From: Puniceicoccaceae bacterium
Lineage (GTDB): Bacteria; Verrucomicrobiota; Verrucomicrobiia; Opitutales; Opitutaceae
Length of the DNA: 64,000 nucleotides
NCBI GenBank assembly: GCA_007695295.1
Contig: REEB01000069.1
Span: 1-64,000, forward strand
Direction: 5' to 3'
Made by a program: the position numbers and the translations under genes. The notes below the pieces were generated by a model. The model did no database searches, was not told where the DNA came from, and saw nothing but the letters and a program-made list of their open reading frames with translations. This document shows, in pieces, positions 42,951 through 52,695 of the stretch (positions within the stretch are counted from its first letter, which is position 1; each line of letters begins with the position of its first letter).

Positions 42951-42999
42951 GGCTAGCGATCCCCCGGGGGGATGCGTTTAAGGGCGGAAGCCCCTAGCC
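42951..42999 (-). promoter_or_regulatory. three-way-junction RNA candidate in the rplL leader
   Basis: On the minus strand a 6 bp closing stem (GGCTAG, 42999-42994, with CTAGCC, 42956-42951) encloses two hairpins. One is GGGC-TTCC-GCCC (42993-42982); the other is built on C6G5 with AT/AT ends (42973-42959), 6 bp with a 3 nt loop. Linkers are 8 and 2 nt. The structure ends 5 nt before the AAGGA ribosome-binding site of rplL and 14 nt before its ATG. It could control rplL translation, or be a processing or pausing site. Confidence 0.5.
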
Positions 43000-43080
43000 G
43001 GGTTCTTTGGATGGATGTGGTATTGGGTTGGCTTCTGGCCGGTGGCGGCCGGAAAGTGGACAGGGATGGCTCGGGGCGGT

Positions 43081-43599
43081 TCAGTTTTCCTCCGCCTGGC
43101 GAACCTTGGCCTGGAGGACCGTGACCATGGAGGTGGGGACGGCGTTGAGCACCCTGACGAGCATGGAGGCGGGCTGGTTGAGAAGGCCGAGGAACTGGGC
43201 GCGGAGCACTTCCATGGTGGGAAGATCGGCGAGTTGCTTGACCTCATCGGGTGAGATAACGCGCTGTTCGAGGACACCGGCCTTGACCTCGACTTTGGAA
43301 CTCTCGGCGAAGAAGGACTTGATGATTTTGGCGACTCCGCTGGGATTGTTTCCCCCGATGACGATGGCGGTGGGCCCTGCGAGGAAGTCCTCGAGGTCGG
43401 GCAGGGAACGCTCCTTGGCGGCGACACGCAGGACGCTGTTTTTGACCACGTGGAACTCGGCCTGCTCGGCGGCAAGCCGGTCGCGGAGGTCGGAGACTTC
43501 CGAAACGGTGATGCGGTCGTAGTTGGCGAGGAAAACGTAGTCGGACTTCTGGAGGTGACGGGACACCTCATCGACGAGAAATTGCTTTTCAGGTCTCAT
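43081..43599 (-). CDS. rplJ: 50S ribosomal protein L10
   Basis: 172 residues. L10 anchors the L7/L12 dimers to the large subunit near L11. N-terminal rRNA-binding domain: 'RPEKQFLVDEVSRHLQKSDY' and 'HVVKNSVLRVAAKERSL'. The C-terminal helix that binds L12 is 'QPASMLVRVLNAVPTSMVTV'. Six bases follow rplA, so no room is left for a leader between them. Confidence 0.96.
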   Translation of the reverse strand: MRPEKQFLVDEVSRHLQKSDYVFLANYDRITVSEVSDLRDRLAAEQAEFHVVKNSVLRVAAKERSLPDLEDFLAGPTAIVIGGNNPSGVAKIIKSFFAESSKVEVKAGVLEQRVISPDEVKQLADLPTMEVLRAQFLGLLNQPASMLVRVLNAVPTSMVTVLQAKVRQAEEN

Positions 43600-43605
43600 G
43601 GGAAA

Positions 43606-44298
43606 TCAGAATTTGGCGTATTCGGAGGGGGCCAGGCGGATGCCGGGGGCCATGGTGGCGGTAAGGGTGACGCTGAGGATGAAGCGGCCTTTGAGGGATT
43701 CCGGCTTGGCCTTGGCGACGGCGTTGAGGAGGGTGGAGGCGTTTTCCAAAATCTGCTCGTTGGAGAACGAACGTTTGCCGATGCCGACGCCGATGTTGGC
43801 GGTTTTGTCCATTTTGAACTCGACCCGGCCGGCCTTGACTTCACGGATGGCGCCGGCGATGTCGGCGCTGACGGTGCCGGACTTGGGGTTCGGCATGAGC
43901 CCCTTGGGGCCGAGGATGCGGGCGATGGTGCGGACCTCCTTCATCGCCTCGGGGGTGGCCACGGCGGTGTCGAAGTCGAGCCAGCCACCCTGGATTTTTT
44001 CCATCAGGTCCTTGAGGCCGGCATGGTCGGCGCCGGCGGCGAGGGCCTCGTCGGGGTTTTCGGTGAAAGCGAGGACGCGGACCTTCTTGCCACTGCCGTG
44101 GGGCAGGGAAACGGTGCCGCGCACCATTTGGTCGCCTTGGCGGGGATCGACCCCGAGGCGAAAGGACAGCTCGACGGTTTCGTCGAAGCGGGCCTTGGGA
44201 AGTTTGCTCAAGGCTTCGACGGCCTCGGCGAGGGAATACTCGCGGGAGAGATCGGTGGCCTGCTGGGCGGACTTGTAGCGTTTGGACAGTTTAACCAT
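43606..44298 (-). CDS. rplA: 50S ribosomal protein L1
   Basis: 230 residues. L1 binds 23S rRNA at the mobile stalk by the E site and can also repress its own operon mRNA. 'KTANIGVGIGKRSFSNEQIL' and 'LGPKGLMPNPKSGTVSADI' are the conserved RNA-binding segments. Length matches the family. The gap to rplK is 51 bp; no clear L1-binding leader was identified in it. Confidence 0.97.
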   Translation of the reverse strand: MVKLSKRYKSAQQATDLSREYSLAEAVEALSKLPKARFDETVELSFRLGVDPRQGDQMVRGTVSLPHGSGKKVRVLAFTENPDEALAAGADHAGLKDLMEKIQGGWLDFDTAVATPEAMKEVRTIARILGPKGLMPNPKSGTVSADIAGAIREVKAGRVEFKMDKTANIGVGIGKRSFSNEQILENASTLLNAVAKAKPESLKGRFILSVTLTATMAPGIRLAPSEYAKF

Positions 44299-44349
44299 GG
44301 GGGGACTCCTTGCAGTGCGGGCGCCGTGAGGCTCCTGCGGTGAGTGGGA

Positions 44350-44775
44350 TCAGTCGATAACCTCGATGCCCATGCTGCGGGCGGTGCCGGCGATGACCGC
44401 GATGGCGGCGTCATCGGAGCGGGCGTTGAGGTCCTTCTTCTTGGTGTGGGCGATTTCGAGAAGCTGTTTGCGGGTGACCTTGCCGACCTTGTCGCGGTTG
44501 GGGACGGCGGACCCCTTGGCCAGACCGGCGGCTTTTTTGAGCAGGACGGCGGCAGGAGGTGATTTGAGAATGAAAGTGAAGGACTTGTCGGCAAATACCG
44601 TGATGACAACCGGCAGGATCATGCCGGCCTGGTCCTTCGTGCGGGCGTTAAACTCTTTGCAGAACGCCATGATATTCACCCCTTGGGCACCGAGGGCGGG
44701 ACCCACGGGAGGGGCGGGATTGGCGGCTCCGGCGGGAAGTTGGAGGCGGATATAACCAGTGATTTTCTTGGCCAT
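44350..44775 (-). CDS. rplK: 50S ribosomal protein L11
   Basis: 141 residues. L11 forms part of the GTPase-associated centre and is needed for stringent response activation. '[20 protein letters not shown]' then '[20 protein letters not shown]' and the C-terminal '[20 protein letters not shown]' are diagnostic. Six bases follow nusG. Confidence 0.98.
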   Translation of the reverse strand: MAKKITGYIRLQLPAGAANPAPPVGPALGAQGVNIMAFCKEFNARTKDQAGMILPVVITVFADKSFTFILKSPPAAVLLKKAAGLAKGSAVPNRDKVGKVTRKQLLEIAHTKKKDLNARSDDAAIAVIAGTARSMGIEVID

Positions 44776-44781
44776 GGCGAT

Positions 44782-45357
44782 TTACTCGGTGGAGCGCTCC
44801 ACCTGCCAGTATTCGAGCTCGACAGGGGTGAAGCGTCCAAAAATGGAAACGGAGACTTTGAGTTTGCCGCGCTCGGGATCGATTTCGTCGATGCGGCCGG
44901 TGAGATTGAGGAAGGGACCGTCGGTGATTTTAACTTCTTCGCCGACCTCGTATTGCACCTTGGGGACCTCTTTGCCGGAGGCTTCGGCGACTTGGCGCTG
45001 GATGAGGTCGATTTCGGACTGTTTGAGAGGAGTGGGACGATCGCCGCCGACGAAATTGATCACACCCGCGGCTTCGCGCACGAAATACCACGGTTTGTTG
45101 ATGAGTTGGCCTTCCTCGTCGTAGAGGCGCATGTGAAGGAAGACGTAACCGGGATAGAACTTGCGGACGGTCTGGGTCTTTTTGCCCCGCTTGACCTCGG
45201 AAACCATCTCCGTGGGCACGAGCACATCGAAAAGATAATCCTCCAGCTCCTCGGGTTTGGTGTACTTCTCGAGGTATTTCTTAACCTTGCCTTCCTGACC
45301 CGAAAGAGTCTGGACGACAAACCACTGGGCTCCGGTCTTGGAGGAGGTTTCGGGCAT
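44782..45357 (-). CDS. nusG: transcription termination/antitermination protein NusG
   Basis: 191 residues. NusG binds RNA polymerase to raise processivity and links it to Rho or ribosomes. The NGN domain opens with 'AQWFVVQTLSGQEGKVKKYL' and has 'FYPGYVFLHMRL'. The KOW domain is 'VGEEVKITDGPFLNLTGRID' and ends near residue 185. It lies 9 bases downstream of secE and 6 upstream of rplK in the cluster. Confidence 0.97.
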   Translation of the reverse strand: MPETSSKTGAQWFVVQTLSGQEGKVKKYLEKYTKPEELEDYLFDVLVPTEMVSEVKRGKKTQTVRKFYPGYVFLHMRLYDEEGQLINKPWYFVREAAGVINFVGGDRPTPLKQSEIDLIQRQVAEASGKEVPKVQYEVGEEVKITDGPFLNLTGRIDEIDPERGKLKVSVSIFGRFTPVELEYWQVERSTE

Positions 45358-45366
45358 AAGGCGGTA

Positions 45367-45570
45367 TCAGCTGACCCAGGTGGTGAAAAGGTCCACGACC
45401 TGGACGAGGGAAAAGTCGGCGATGCTGACGAAGAAACCGAGGATCACGATGGCAATGAGGACCACAATGGTGGAGTCCCGCAGCTCGGTGAGCGTAGGCC
45501 AAGTGGCCTTCTTCAGCTCGGTCATCATTTCGCCGAAGAAGATGCGGACGCTGCGGAATGGATTTTTCAT
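45367..45570 (-). CDS. secE: preprotein translocase subunit SecE
   Basis: 67 residues from ATG 45570; an in-frame start further upstream would overlap the tRNA-Trp gene. One amphipathic segment ('SVRIFFGEMMTELKKATWPT') precedes the single membrane helix ('STIVVLIAIVILGFFVSIA'). This is the short one-helix form that holds SecY in the SecYEG translocon. It lies just after the tRNA and before nusG. Confidence 0.95.
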   Translation of the reverse strand: MKNPFRSVRIFFGEMMTELKKATWPTLTELRDSTIVVLIAIVILGFFVSIADFSLVQVVDLFTTWVS

Positions 45571-45588
45571 GCCCGGAAATGGTGAAAC

Positions 45589-45664
45589 TGGCAGGACAGG
45601 AGGGACTCGAACCCCCAACCGACGGTTTTGGAGACCGCTACTCTACCAATTGAGCTACTGTCCT
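45589..45664 (-). tRNA. tRNA-Trp (CCA anticodon)
   Basis: 76 nt on the minus strand. Acceptor AGGACAG pairs with CTGTCCT, D-stem GCTC/GAGT, and anticodon stem GCGGT/ACCGT encloses loop CTCCAAA with anticodon CCA. The 3' CCA is encoded. It lies between tuf and secE, a common arrangement. Confidence 0.95.
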
Positions 45665-45742
45665 TTATGAGGGAGATGGAAATGCGGTCGCCGGGATCCA
45701 ATTGGAGGACCCCGGCGGCCTGTTGAATTGGGCCTGGATGGT

Positions 45743-46933
<1,191 letters not shown>

Positions 46934-46999
46934 TTGGTGAGAGGTGAATGATGATAAAGGGGATTTTTCCCGAGAATTCCGCGGAAATCAGTCCGGACC

Positions 47000-47075
47000 T
47001 GGAGCCCTCGAGCGGATTCGAACCGCCGACCTCGTCCTTACCAAGGACGTGCTCTGCCAACTGAGCTACAAGGGC
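47000..47075 (-). tRNA. tRNA-Thr (GGT anticodon)
   Basis: 76 nt on the minus strand. Acceptor GCCCTTG pairs with CGAGGGC (one G-U), the D-arm is GCTC/GAGC, and the anticodon stem CGTCC/GGACG encloses TTGGTAA, giving anticodon GGT. The T-arm contains GGTTCGAATCC and the 3' CCA is encoded. It precedes tuf in a thrT-tuf arrangement. Confidence 0.95.
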
Positions 47076-47154
47076 CGGATGACTACAGGTTGGAAAAACG
47101 GAAAAGAGATGAAACTGCTGGTCGCACTCCTGTCCGTCAACTGATTTTTTGACG

Positions 47155-47179
47155 AAAAAACGAGCCCGCCGAAACGGGC
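47155..47179 (-). terminator. intrinsic terminator after the TonB-like gene
   Basis: On the minus strand a 5 bp GC stem (GCCCG/CGGGC, 47179-47164) with a 6 nt loop is followed, after TCG, by six T (47160-47155). It lies 50 bp after the TonB-like gene and so should end the TPR-ExbB-ExbD-TonB operon before the tRNA-Thr/tuf promoter region. Confidence 0.6.
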
Positions 47180-47228
47180 GTGAGCGACGACTGAACCACT
47201 CCGTTTCAACAGAAGCAAGCCGGATATT

Positions 47229-47999
47229 TCACGGGCCGGCCAGAATCAGATAATACCCGGGCGGCAGGCGCCATGCCACCTGGAGGTTGCGTTCCAAATA
47301 CTGTGCGAAAAAACCATCGACTGCTTCGTTGCCGGAGGTTTCAAGCAGGAGCGGAGCGCCGATTGCGCCAGTGGCGTCGACCAGAGCCACGAATTGCGCC
47401 ACGACCCATCCTCCGAGGTCGAGTCCGCCCAAGTCGGCTTCGGGCACCACCCGGCGAAAGACCGTCCCTGGTGACTCCAGGGAACGGATTTCGACCATGG
47501 CTCCCCGCGGGGGCAGCGCATCCAGGGGGCGGTCCCGCCGGCCGAAGGAAGCCCCGGACTCAAGGCGCAGGCGATCGAGAATAGCGGCGGGGGGCTGTTC
47601 CCGCGTTTCCACCCAGAAACCCTGGAAGGGGGGCTCTGCAGCGGCAAAAGAAAGGCTCGGTTCGTAGGGAGGGAAAAGGCCGGCCGCCGGGGCCGGGGCC
47701 GGAGGAAGCGAATCCACCACCGCGACATTCAACCCCGTGGGGAGGAAAAGCGGGGCCGGATCGAGCAACAGCCACTGGTCGAGCCATTCTGCCGTGGACT
47801 CGTCGGCGCCGCGCCAAGTGAGATGCAGGGAGGGGCGGGAGGGAGCTTCGACCGCCTCGGGAACCGGGGGAACCCGGATGAGCAGAAACCCGGCCAAGTG
47901 AATCCCCACTCCGATGGCAATGGCGAGGCTCCACCTTCCCCATGCGGCGAGGGAGCGGGAGGCTCGGGAAAGACGTTCGGTCTGGAGCGGGTCCGCCAT
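47229..47999 (-). CDS. TonB-like energy transducer (divergent)
   Basis: 256 residues from ATG 47999. One membrane helix at about residues 21-42 contains H34 ('AIGVGIHLAGFLLIR'), as in TonB, where a His in the helix contacts ExbB/ExbD. A Pro/Ala-rich periplasmic spacer follows, and the C-terminal 60 residues ('GGWVVAQFVALVDATGAIGA', 'LLETSGNEAVDGFF', 'AWRLPPGYYLIL') resemble a TonB fold but lack the standard motif order. It follows exbD by 7 bases and ends the TPR-exbB-exbD operon, so it is probably the transducer for that motor. A pure structural role is possible. Confidence 0.7.
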   Translation of the reverse strand: MADPLQTERLSRASRSLAAWGRWSLAIAIGVGIHLAGFLLIRVPPVPEAVEAPSRPSLHLTWRGADESTAEWLDQWLLLDPAPLFLPTGLNVAVVDSLPPAPAPAAGLFPPYEPSLSFAAAEPPFQGFWVETREQPPAAILDRLRLESGASFGRRDRPLDALPPRGAMVEIRSLESPGTVFRRVVPEADLGGLDLGGWVVAQFVALVDATGAIGAPLLLETSGNEAVDGFFAQYLERNLQVAWRLPPGYYLILAGP

Positions 48000-48006
48000 T
48001 GGGAGG

Positions 48007-48456
48007 TCAGAACGGTGCGGCCGCCGCGGGAGCGGACTCCGCCGCGAGGTGGATGCGCTCGAATCCCGCATCCCGGGCGACCTCCGAAATCCGGACGAGG
48101 GTCTCCAGGGAAACCCGGCGATCCAACCGGATGAGCAGAACCTCATCCCGGGTGGGCTTCTCCAGCGTGGGCAGAAGACGCTCGAGGCCGGCCAGATTGA
48201 GGACGCGGCCTTCGAAAATCAGCAGTTCGGAACCCTCGACCTCTTCAACGGTGAGAATGCGAAAACGCGCGGCGTGGTCGACCGGCTCCCCGGCGGTGCG
48301 GGGAAGTTCGAGGGAAAGCCCCGGAGCCACCACAAAACCGGACTGAAAGAGCCCGAAAAAGAGCAGAATCAAAGCCACATCAAGGATGGGCAGGAGAGGA
48401 AAGCGGCGGGTCGGCCGAGGCAGTTGGTCCTGCAGATTGAGCGGGCTGAGCTTCAT
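48007..48456 (-). CDS. exbD: ExbD/TolR-family biopolymer transport protein
   Basis: 149 residues from ATG 48456. One N-terminal membrane helix ('FPLLPILDVALILLFFGLFQ') carries the essential protonated Asp (D26), and a periplasmic domain follows ('EVLLIRLDRRVSLETLVRI'). ExbD with ExbB forms a proton-driven motor that powers a TonB-type transducer. The start overlaps the stop of exbB (ATGA). Assignment to ExbD rather than TolR rests on the TonB-like neighbour. Confidence 0.87.
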   Translation of the reverse strand: MKLSPLNLQDQLPRPTRRFPLLPILDVALILLFFGLFQSGFVVAPGLSLELPRTAGEPVDHAARFRILTVEEVEGSELLIFEGRVLNLAGLERLLPTLEKPTRDEVLLIRLDRRVSLETLVRISEVARDAGFERIHLAAESAPAAAAPF

Positions 48457-49163
48457 GCGGAACTGCGGCCGGACGCGGTCCGCGCGGGCGGCTGCGGCTG
48501 AGAGTCGGCGCGAAGGGCGCTCCGCTCCTGGCGGAGAAACTCCAGCAAGTTGTGGCCCACCCACTCCATGTCGTGGATGACCGCGCGGACCCGGCCGTCG
48601 AGAAAATGATGGCCGAGGAGACAAAGCACCCCGATGGCGATGCCCGTGGCCGTGGTGATGAGAGCCTGCCAGAGCCCGCCGGCAAGCAGACCCGCATGCA
48701 CATAGGCACCCTCGATTTCGAAGCGGTGAAAGGTCTGGATCATGCCGAGGATGGTCCCGAGCAGCCCCACCATCGGCGCGGCCTGGCCGATGGCGCCGAT
48801 TGCTCCGATCCGGCGCTGGAGTGCGGGAATTTCCACCAGGGCGGCCTCCCGCACGGCATTGCGAATGGTTTCCTCATCCTCCTCATAGTGGAGAAGGCCG
48901 GCCTTGACCATCGCCGCGACCGGACCGGGGGTGTCCTCGCAGACCGTGAGGGCTTCGACCAAGCGGCGTTTGCGGACGATGTTTTTAATCCCGCTGAAAA
49001 ACGCCGCCGAGCGAATCTGGCCCCGGTGCAGGTAGAGAACCCGCTCCAGGAACAGAACCACGGCCAGCAGGCTGAGCGCCAGCAAAGCCCACATGATGGG
49101 TCCGCCGAGCGCAAAGAGCTCCAGGAGAGAAAGGCTTTGCCAGTCAGGCGAAATCGCGGGCAT
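48453..49163 (-). CDS. exbB: MotA/TolQ/ExbB proton channel protein
   Basis: 236 residues. Three membrane helices at about 18-40, 127-149 and 160-190. The conserved core 'QAAPMVGLLGTILGMIQTF' and 'WQALITTATGIAIGVLCLLG' contains the helix 2-3 Thr/Gly pattern of ExbB/TolQ. It forms the pentameric proton channel around ExbD. Between TPR gene (21 bp upstream) and exbD (ATGA overlap), so part of one transcript. Confidence 0.9.
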   Translation of the reverse strand: MPAISPDWQSLSLLELFALGGPIMWALLALSLLAVVLFLERVLYLHRGQIRSAAFFSGIKNIVRKRRLVEALTVCEDTPGPVAAMVKAGLLHYEEDEETIRNAVREAALVEIPALQRRIGAIGAIGQAAPMVGLLGTILGMIQTFHRFEIEGAYVHAGLLAGGLWQALITTATGIAIGVLCLLGHHFLDGRVRAVIHDMEWVGHNLLEFLRQERSALRADSQPQPPARTASGRSSA

Positions 49164-49184
49164 GGAGGAAAGGGCGGCGAGCGC

Positions 49185-51809
49185 TCATGAATCGGAGGGG
49201 AAACGGGCGAGACGGGCGCGGGCCAAACCGGCGCCCGGGAGATTGAGGGCGAGCATGCGCTCGTAGGTTTCGCGGGCCCGGTCGGCCGCCCCCTGCTGTT
49301 CATAGAGGCGGGCCGATTCGAACAGGCTGCGGGCAGCCCAGGTGCGGCCCTTGACGCCCAGATTGCGGGCCGCTTCCGGATCGGCGAGAAAGCGCTGGAA
49401 AATTTCCAGGTAGACCTGCTGGGCACGCTGGAAGTCGCCCCGGCTCTGCCAGCCGTTGGCCAGCTTGAAGCCCGCCTCCACGCGCAGGTCGAGCGGGGCG
49501 CCGGGCAGATCGAAAAGTCGCTCATAGCGGGCGACGGCGGCATCAAAGCGGGCCGGTTCGGTGGTGGCCTGGGCCATCAAACTGTCGGCCAACGATATCT
49601 GGGCGAGCAGGCGGTCGGGGCGGTCGGGATAGTTGTTCTCCAGAAACTCATAGATCTGCTCGGCGGCGCCGAATTGGTTGAGCTTGCGGAGAAGATCGGC
49701 TTGGCGCAGGCGGGCGAAAAAAACGTAGTCATCTTGTGGATACTCGCGGACGAGGCGTTCGAGCAGGTGGTTGGCCTCGGTGAGGAACGCCTCCTGTCCG
49801 CGGCGCTCGGCATTGAGGGCGGCCTCAAAGAGCGCGAGCGGAGCGAACTCACTGGCGGGGTGGTTGTCGGCCAAGGATATGAGCAAGCGCTGGGCTTCGA
49901 CGGTTCGATTGGCGGCGGCATAGGCGCGGGCCTGGACGATGTAGGAAAAGATGGCGGCCCGGCTTCCGGGGTGCTGCTCGCGCAGGCCCTCGAGCCGCGC
50001 GATGCCGCGCTCCTCCTCTCCGAGGGCAAGATCGGCTTTGGCTTCGAGGAGGCGACCTTGGCTCTTGACCTCCCGGAGCAGGGAAGGGTCTATGGTGCCG
50101 GCGGCCGCACCCTCGGCAAAGGCGACCAAGGCCGCCACCCTGCCCTGGGTTTCCTCCGGACGGCCCGCATCGAGTGAGAGCCGGGCCGCCAGCCAAAGGT
50201 AGCGCAAGCGCAGTTCAGGAGGTCCACGAAAGTCAGCCAAGATGCTGGCGATCCGGGCGAAAGCTTCACGGGTGCGGCCCTCTTCCTGGAGGCGGAGGCA
50301 GAAATTCCACTCCGCCCGCCATCGGTTTTCGGGATCGATGTCGGAAGCGGTGCCGAGTTCGAGCAGAGCCTCGGCACGCTCGGTCTGCCCGGCGCCCAAC
50401 TCGGATAGGACTTGTTGATAGAAGAGCCGGCCGGCGGAGATGCGCGCGGGCCGCTCGCCGCGGACAAGCCCGTAGACATTGGCCGCATTGCGGAAGTCCT
50501 CGGAGCTGCCGGCCTGGAGACCGGCCCGGAAATGGCTGTCGGCCAAAAGCACGCCCAGCTCCGAGCGACGCTCGCCGGGGTTCATTTCCTGGCGGATCCG
50601 GCTGAGATAAGAGGCGGCGGTGCGGTAGCGCTGGCGCTGCCAGGAGGATGAGGCGAGCAGGGCCAGGGCGTCGGTCCGCAAACGGGAGCCAGGGAAGCGG
50701 GTCAGGATTTCCTGGGCGGAATCCTCGGCCGCATCGAACTGGCCCGCTCCGAGAGCGAGTTGAGCCCGGAAAAAAAGTAGGTTTTCCATCAGCGGATGGC
50801 CTGCCTCCCGGTCGATCAGGTCGTCGAGCAAACGACGGAAGGCCAGGGTTTCCGCCCCTTGGTCGGGACCGGCGGTGGCGGCGAGCCGGCGCAGAGCCAG
50901 TTCCTGCAAGTCCATTTGGCGGCCCGTGAGCAGGAGTTGGCGGAATGCATCCCGCCCCACGGAAGTGCCTCCGCCGGCGACGAGGCCGAGCAGGAGCAGC
51001 GTCTGTTCCCTCAAGTCGCTTTCCTCCGGCGGCAAGAGGCGGAGCTGGCGCTGCAGGATTTCGATGGCCTCCGGTCCGCGGCCCAGTTGGTCGAGCACCA
51101 CTGCGTACTGAAGGGCGAACTGGTGACCGATGCGACGGCCGGCAAACTCCTCCATTTGATTGCGGAGGCGGACTGCGAGATTGTCGGTCGCGGGCCCGGC
51201 GCTGAGCCGAAGCTGGTACTGGGCGAGTTGGAAAAAAGAACGCTGGGCGGCGGCCACGGAGGCTTCTTCGGCCCGGTTGAAGGCTTCCTCGCTACGGGAC
51301 GACTGCCCTGCCTGGTGGTAGTGGACCCCGCGAAGAAAGTGATACCAGCCGCGTTCGGCCGGGGGCAGCGTCCGGAGATCAACCCGGGCCAAGTCCTCTC
51401 CGGAAAGGGAATCACCGGCCTGATAGGCGGCCACGAGCCACCGGATCCAATAAGGGCCGTCCCGGGGGCCCTCGAACTGGTCGAGCAGCGCACGTGCCTC
51501 CTCCCAGCGTGACCGGCCCAGCAGAGAGGAAACCAGCCCCAGCTCCAGCGGACGCTGCATGGCCGGCTCCACCTCCACACCCGCCAGAGCTTCCCGGTAA
51601 AAACCTTCCGCGACCCCGTGAAAACCCAGCTCCACCGCCCGGTCGCCGAGCTCTTTTTTCCAGAGGAGGTCGCCGAGGGCGGTGCGTTCCTGATCATGGC
51701 GGTGGTCGGCAAAAGGGACGGCCTCCGTCTCCACCCCGACCGCCGCGAGTGAAACGACGAATGAGAGCCAGAGTAGGCCCGATAGGATGAGAGTATTGAT
51801 AATTCCCAT
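49185..51809 (-). CDS. large secreted/periplasmic TPR protein
   Basis: 874 residues from ATG 51809 (ATG 51824 is a possible alternative). A signal peptide or anchor covers about residues 1-24 ('GIINTLILSGLLWLSFVVSL'). The remainder is almost all helical TPR-like repeats ('LYEQQGAADRARETYERMLA', 'EILTRFPGSRLRTDALALLA', 'FLENNYPDRPDRLLAQISLA'). It heads the operon with exbB, exbD and a TonB-like gene, so it is probably a periplasmic scaffold that binds the motor or its partner. It matches TPR proteins found with Exb genes in Bacteroidota and Verrucomicrobiota, but its partner is not known. Confidence 0.85.
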   Translation of the reverse strand: MGIINTLILSGLLWLSFVVSLAAVGVETEAVPFADHRHDQERTALGDLLWKKELGDRAVELGFHGVAEGFYREALAGVEVEPAMQRPLELGLVSSLLGRSRWEEARALLDQFEGPRDGPYWIRWLVAAYQAGDSLSGEDLARVDLRTLPPAERGWYHFLRGVHYHQAGQSSRSEEAFNRAEEASVAAAQRSFFQLAQYQLRLSAGPATDNLAVRLRNQMEEFAGRRIGHQFALQYAVVLDQLGRGPEAIEILQRQLRLLPPEESDLREQTLLLLGLVAGGGTSVGRDAFRQLLLTGRQMDLQELALRRLAATAGPDQGAETLAFRRLLDDLIDREAGHPLMENLLFFRAQLALGAGQFDAAEDSAQEILTRFPGSRLRTDALALLASSSWQRQRYRTAASYLSRIRQEMNPGERRSELGVLLADSHFRAGLQAGSSEDFRNAANVYGLVRGERPARISAGRLFYQQVLSELGAGQTERAEALLELGTASDIDPENRWRAEWNFCLRLQEEGRTREAFARIASILADFRGPPELRLRYLWLAARLSLDAGRPEETQGRVAALVAFAEGAAAGTIDPSLLREVKSQGRLLEAKADLALGEEERGIARLEGLREQHPGSRAAIFSYIVQARAYAAANRTVEAQRLLISLADNHPASEFAPLALFEAALNAERRGQEAFLTEANHLLERLVREYPQDDYVFFARLRQADLLRKLNQFGAAEQIYEFLENNYPDRPDRLLAQISLADSLMAQATTEPARFDAAVARYERLFDLPGAPLDLRVEAGFKLANGWQSRGDFQRAQQVYLEIFQRFLADPEAARNLGVKGRTWAARSLFESARLYEQQGAADRARETYERMLALNLPGAGLARARLARFPSDS

Positions 51810-52060
51810 GGTGGACGATAACATGGTGCGTCGCTGCCAAACCTTCGGACAAGGCGCCGGTGGAAGCAAGCCCGCGGCAAACCCTCCGACCCCGCGAAGA
51901 TTGGAGGGTTCATCCCAACCTTCGGCAATGGCGGAGGCCGTGAAGTGGAAACCCCAACCATTCTCCGCGCTTGATCGATGGGGCGGAAGTCTCCATTAAA
52001 CCCAGATCACGGCCGGCTTCCGGCCACCCCTGCCTCAACGTTCGAACTTCCTTTTCCGCC

Positions 52061-52654
<594 letters not shown>

Positions 52655-52695
52655 AGCCGCGGCCTCGGCACAGCCGGCCTGGATCCACCCGCACC

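Noticed and set aside
45690-45725. GC-rich hairpin between tuf and tRNA-Trp as a terminator
   Set aside because: It has mismatches and no T-run; a processing structure is equally likely.
47125-47140. TTGACG on the minus strand (47140-47135) as a -35 box for tRNA-Thr/tuf
   Set aside because: No convincing -10 hexamer follows at the right spacing, so no promoter is called.
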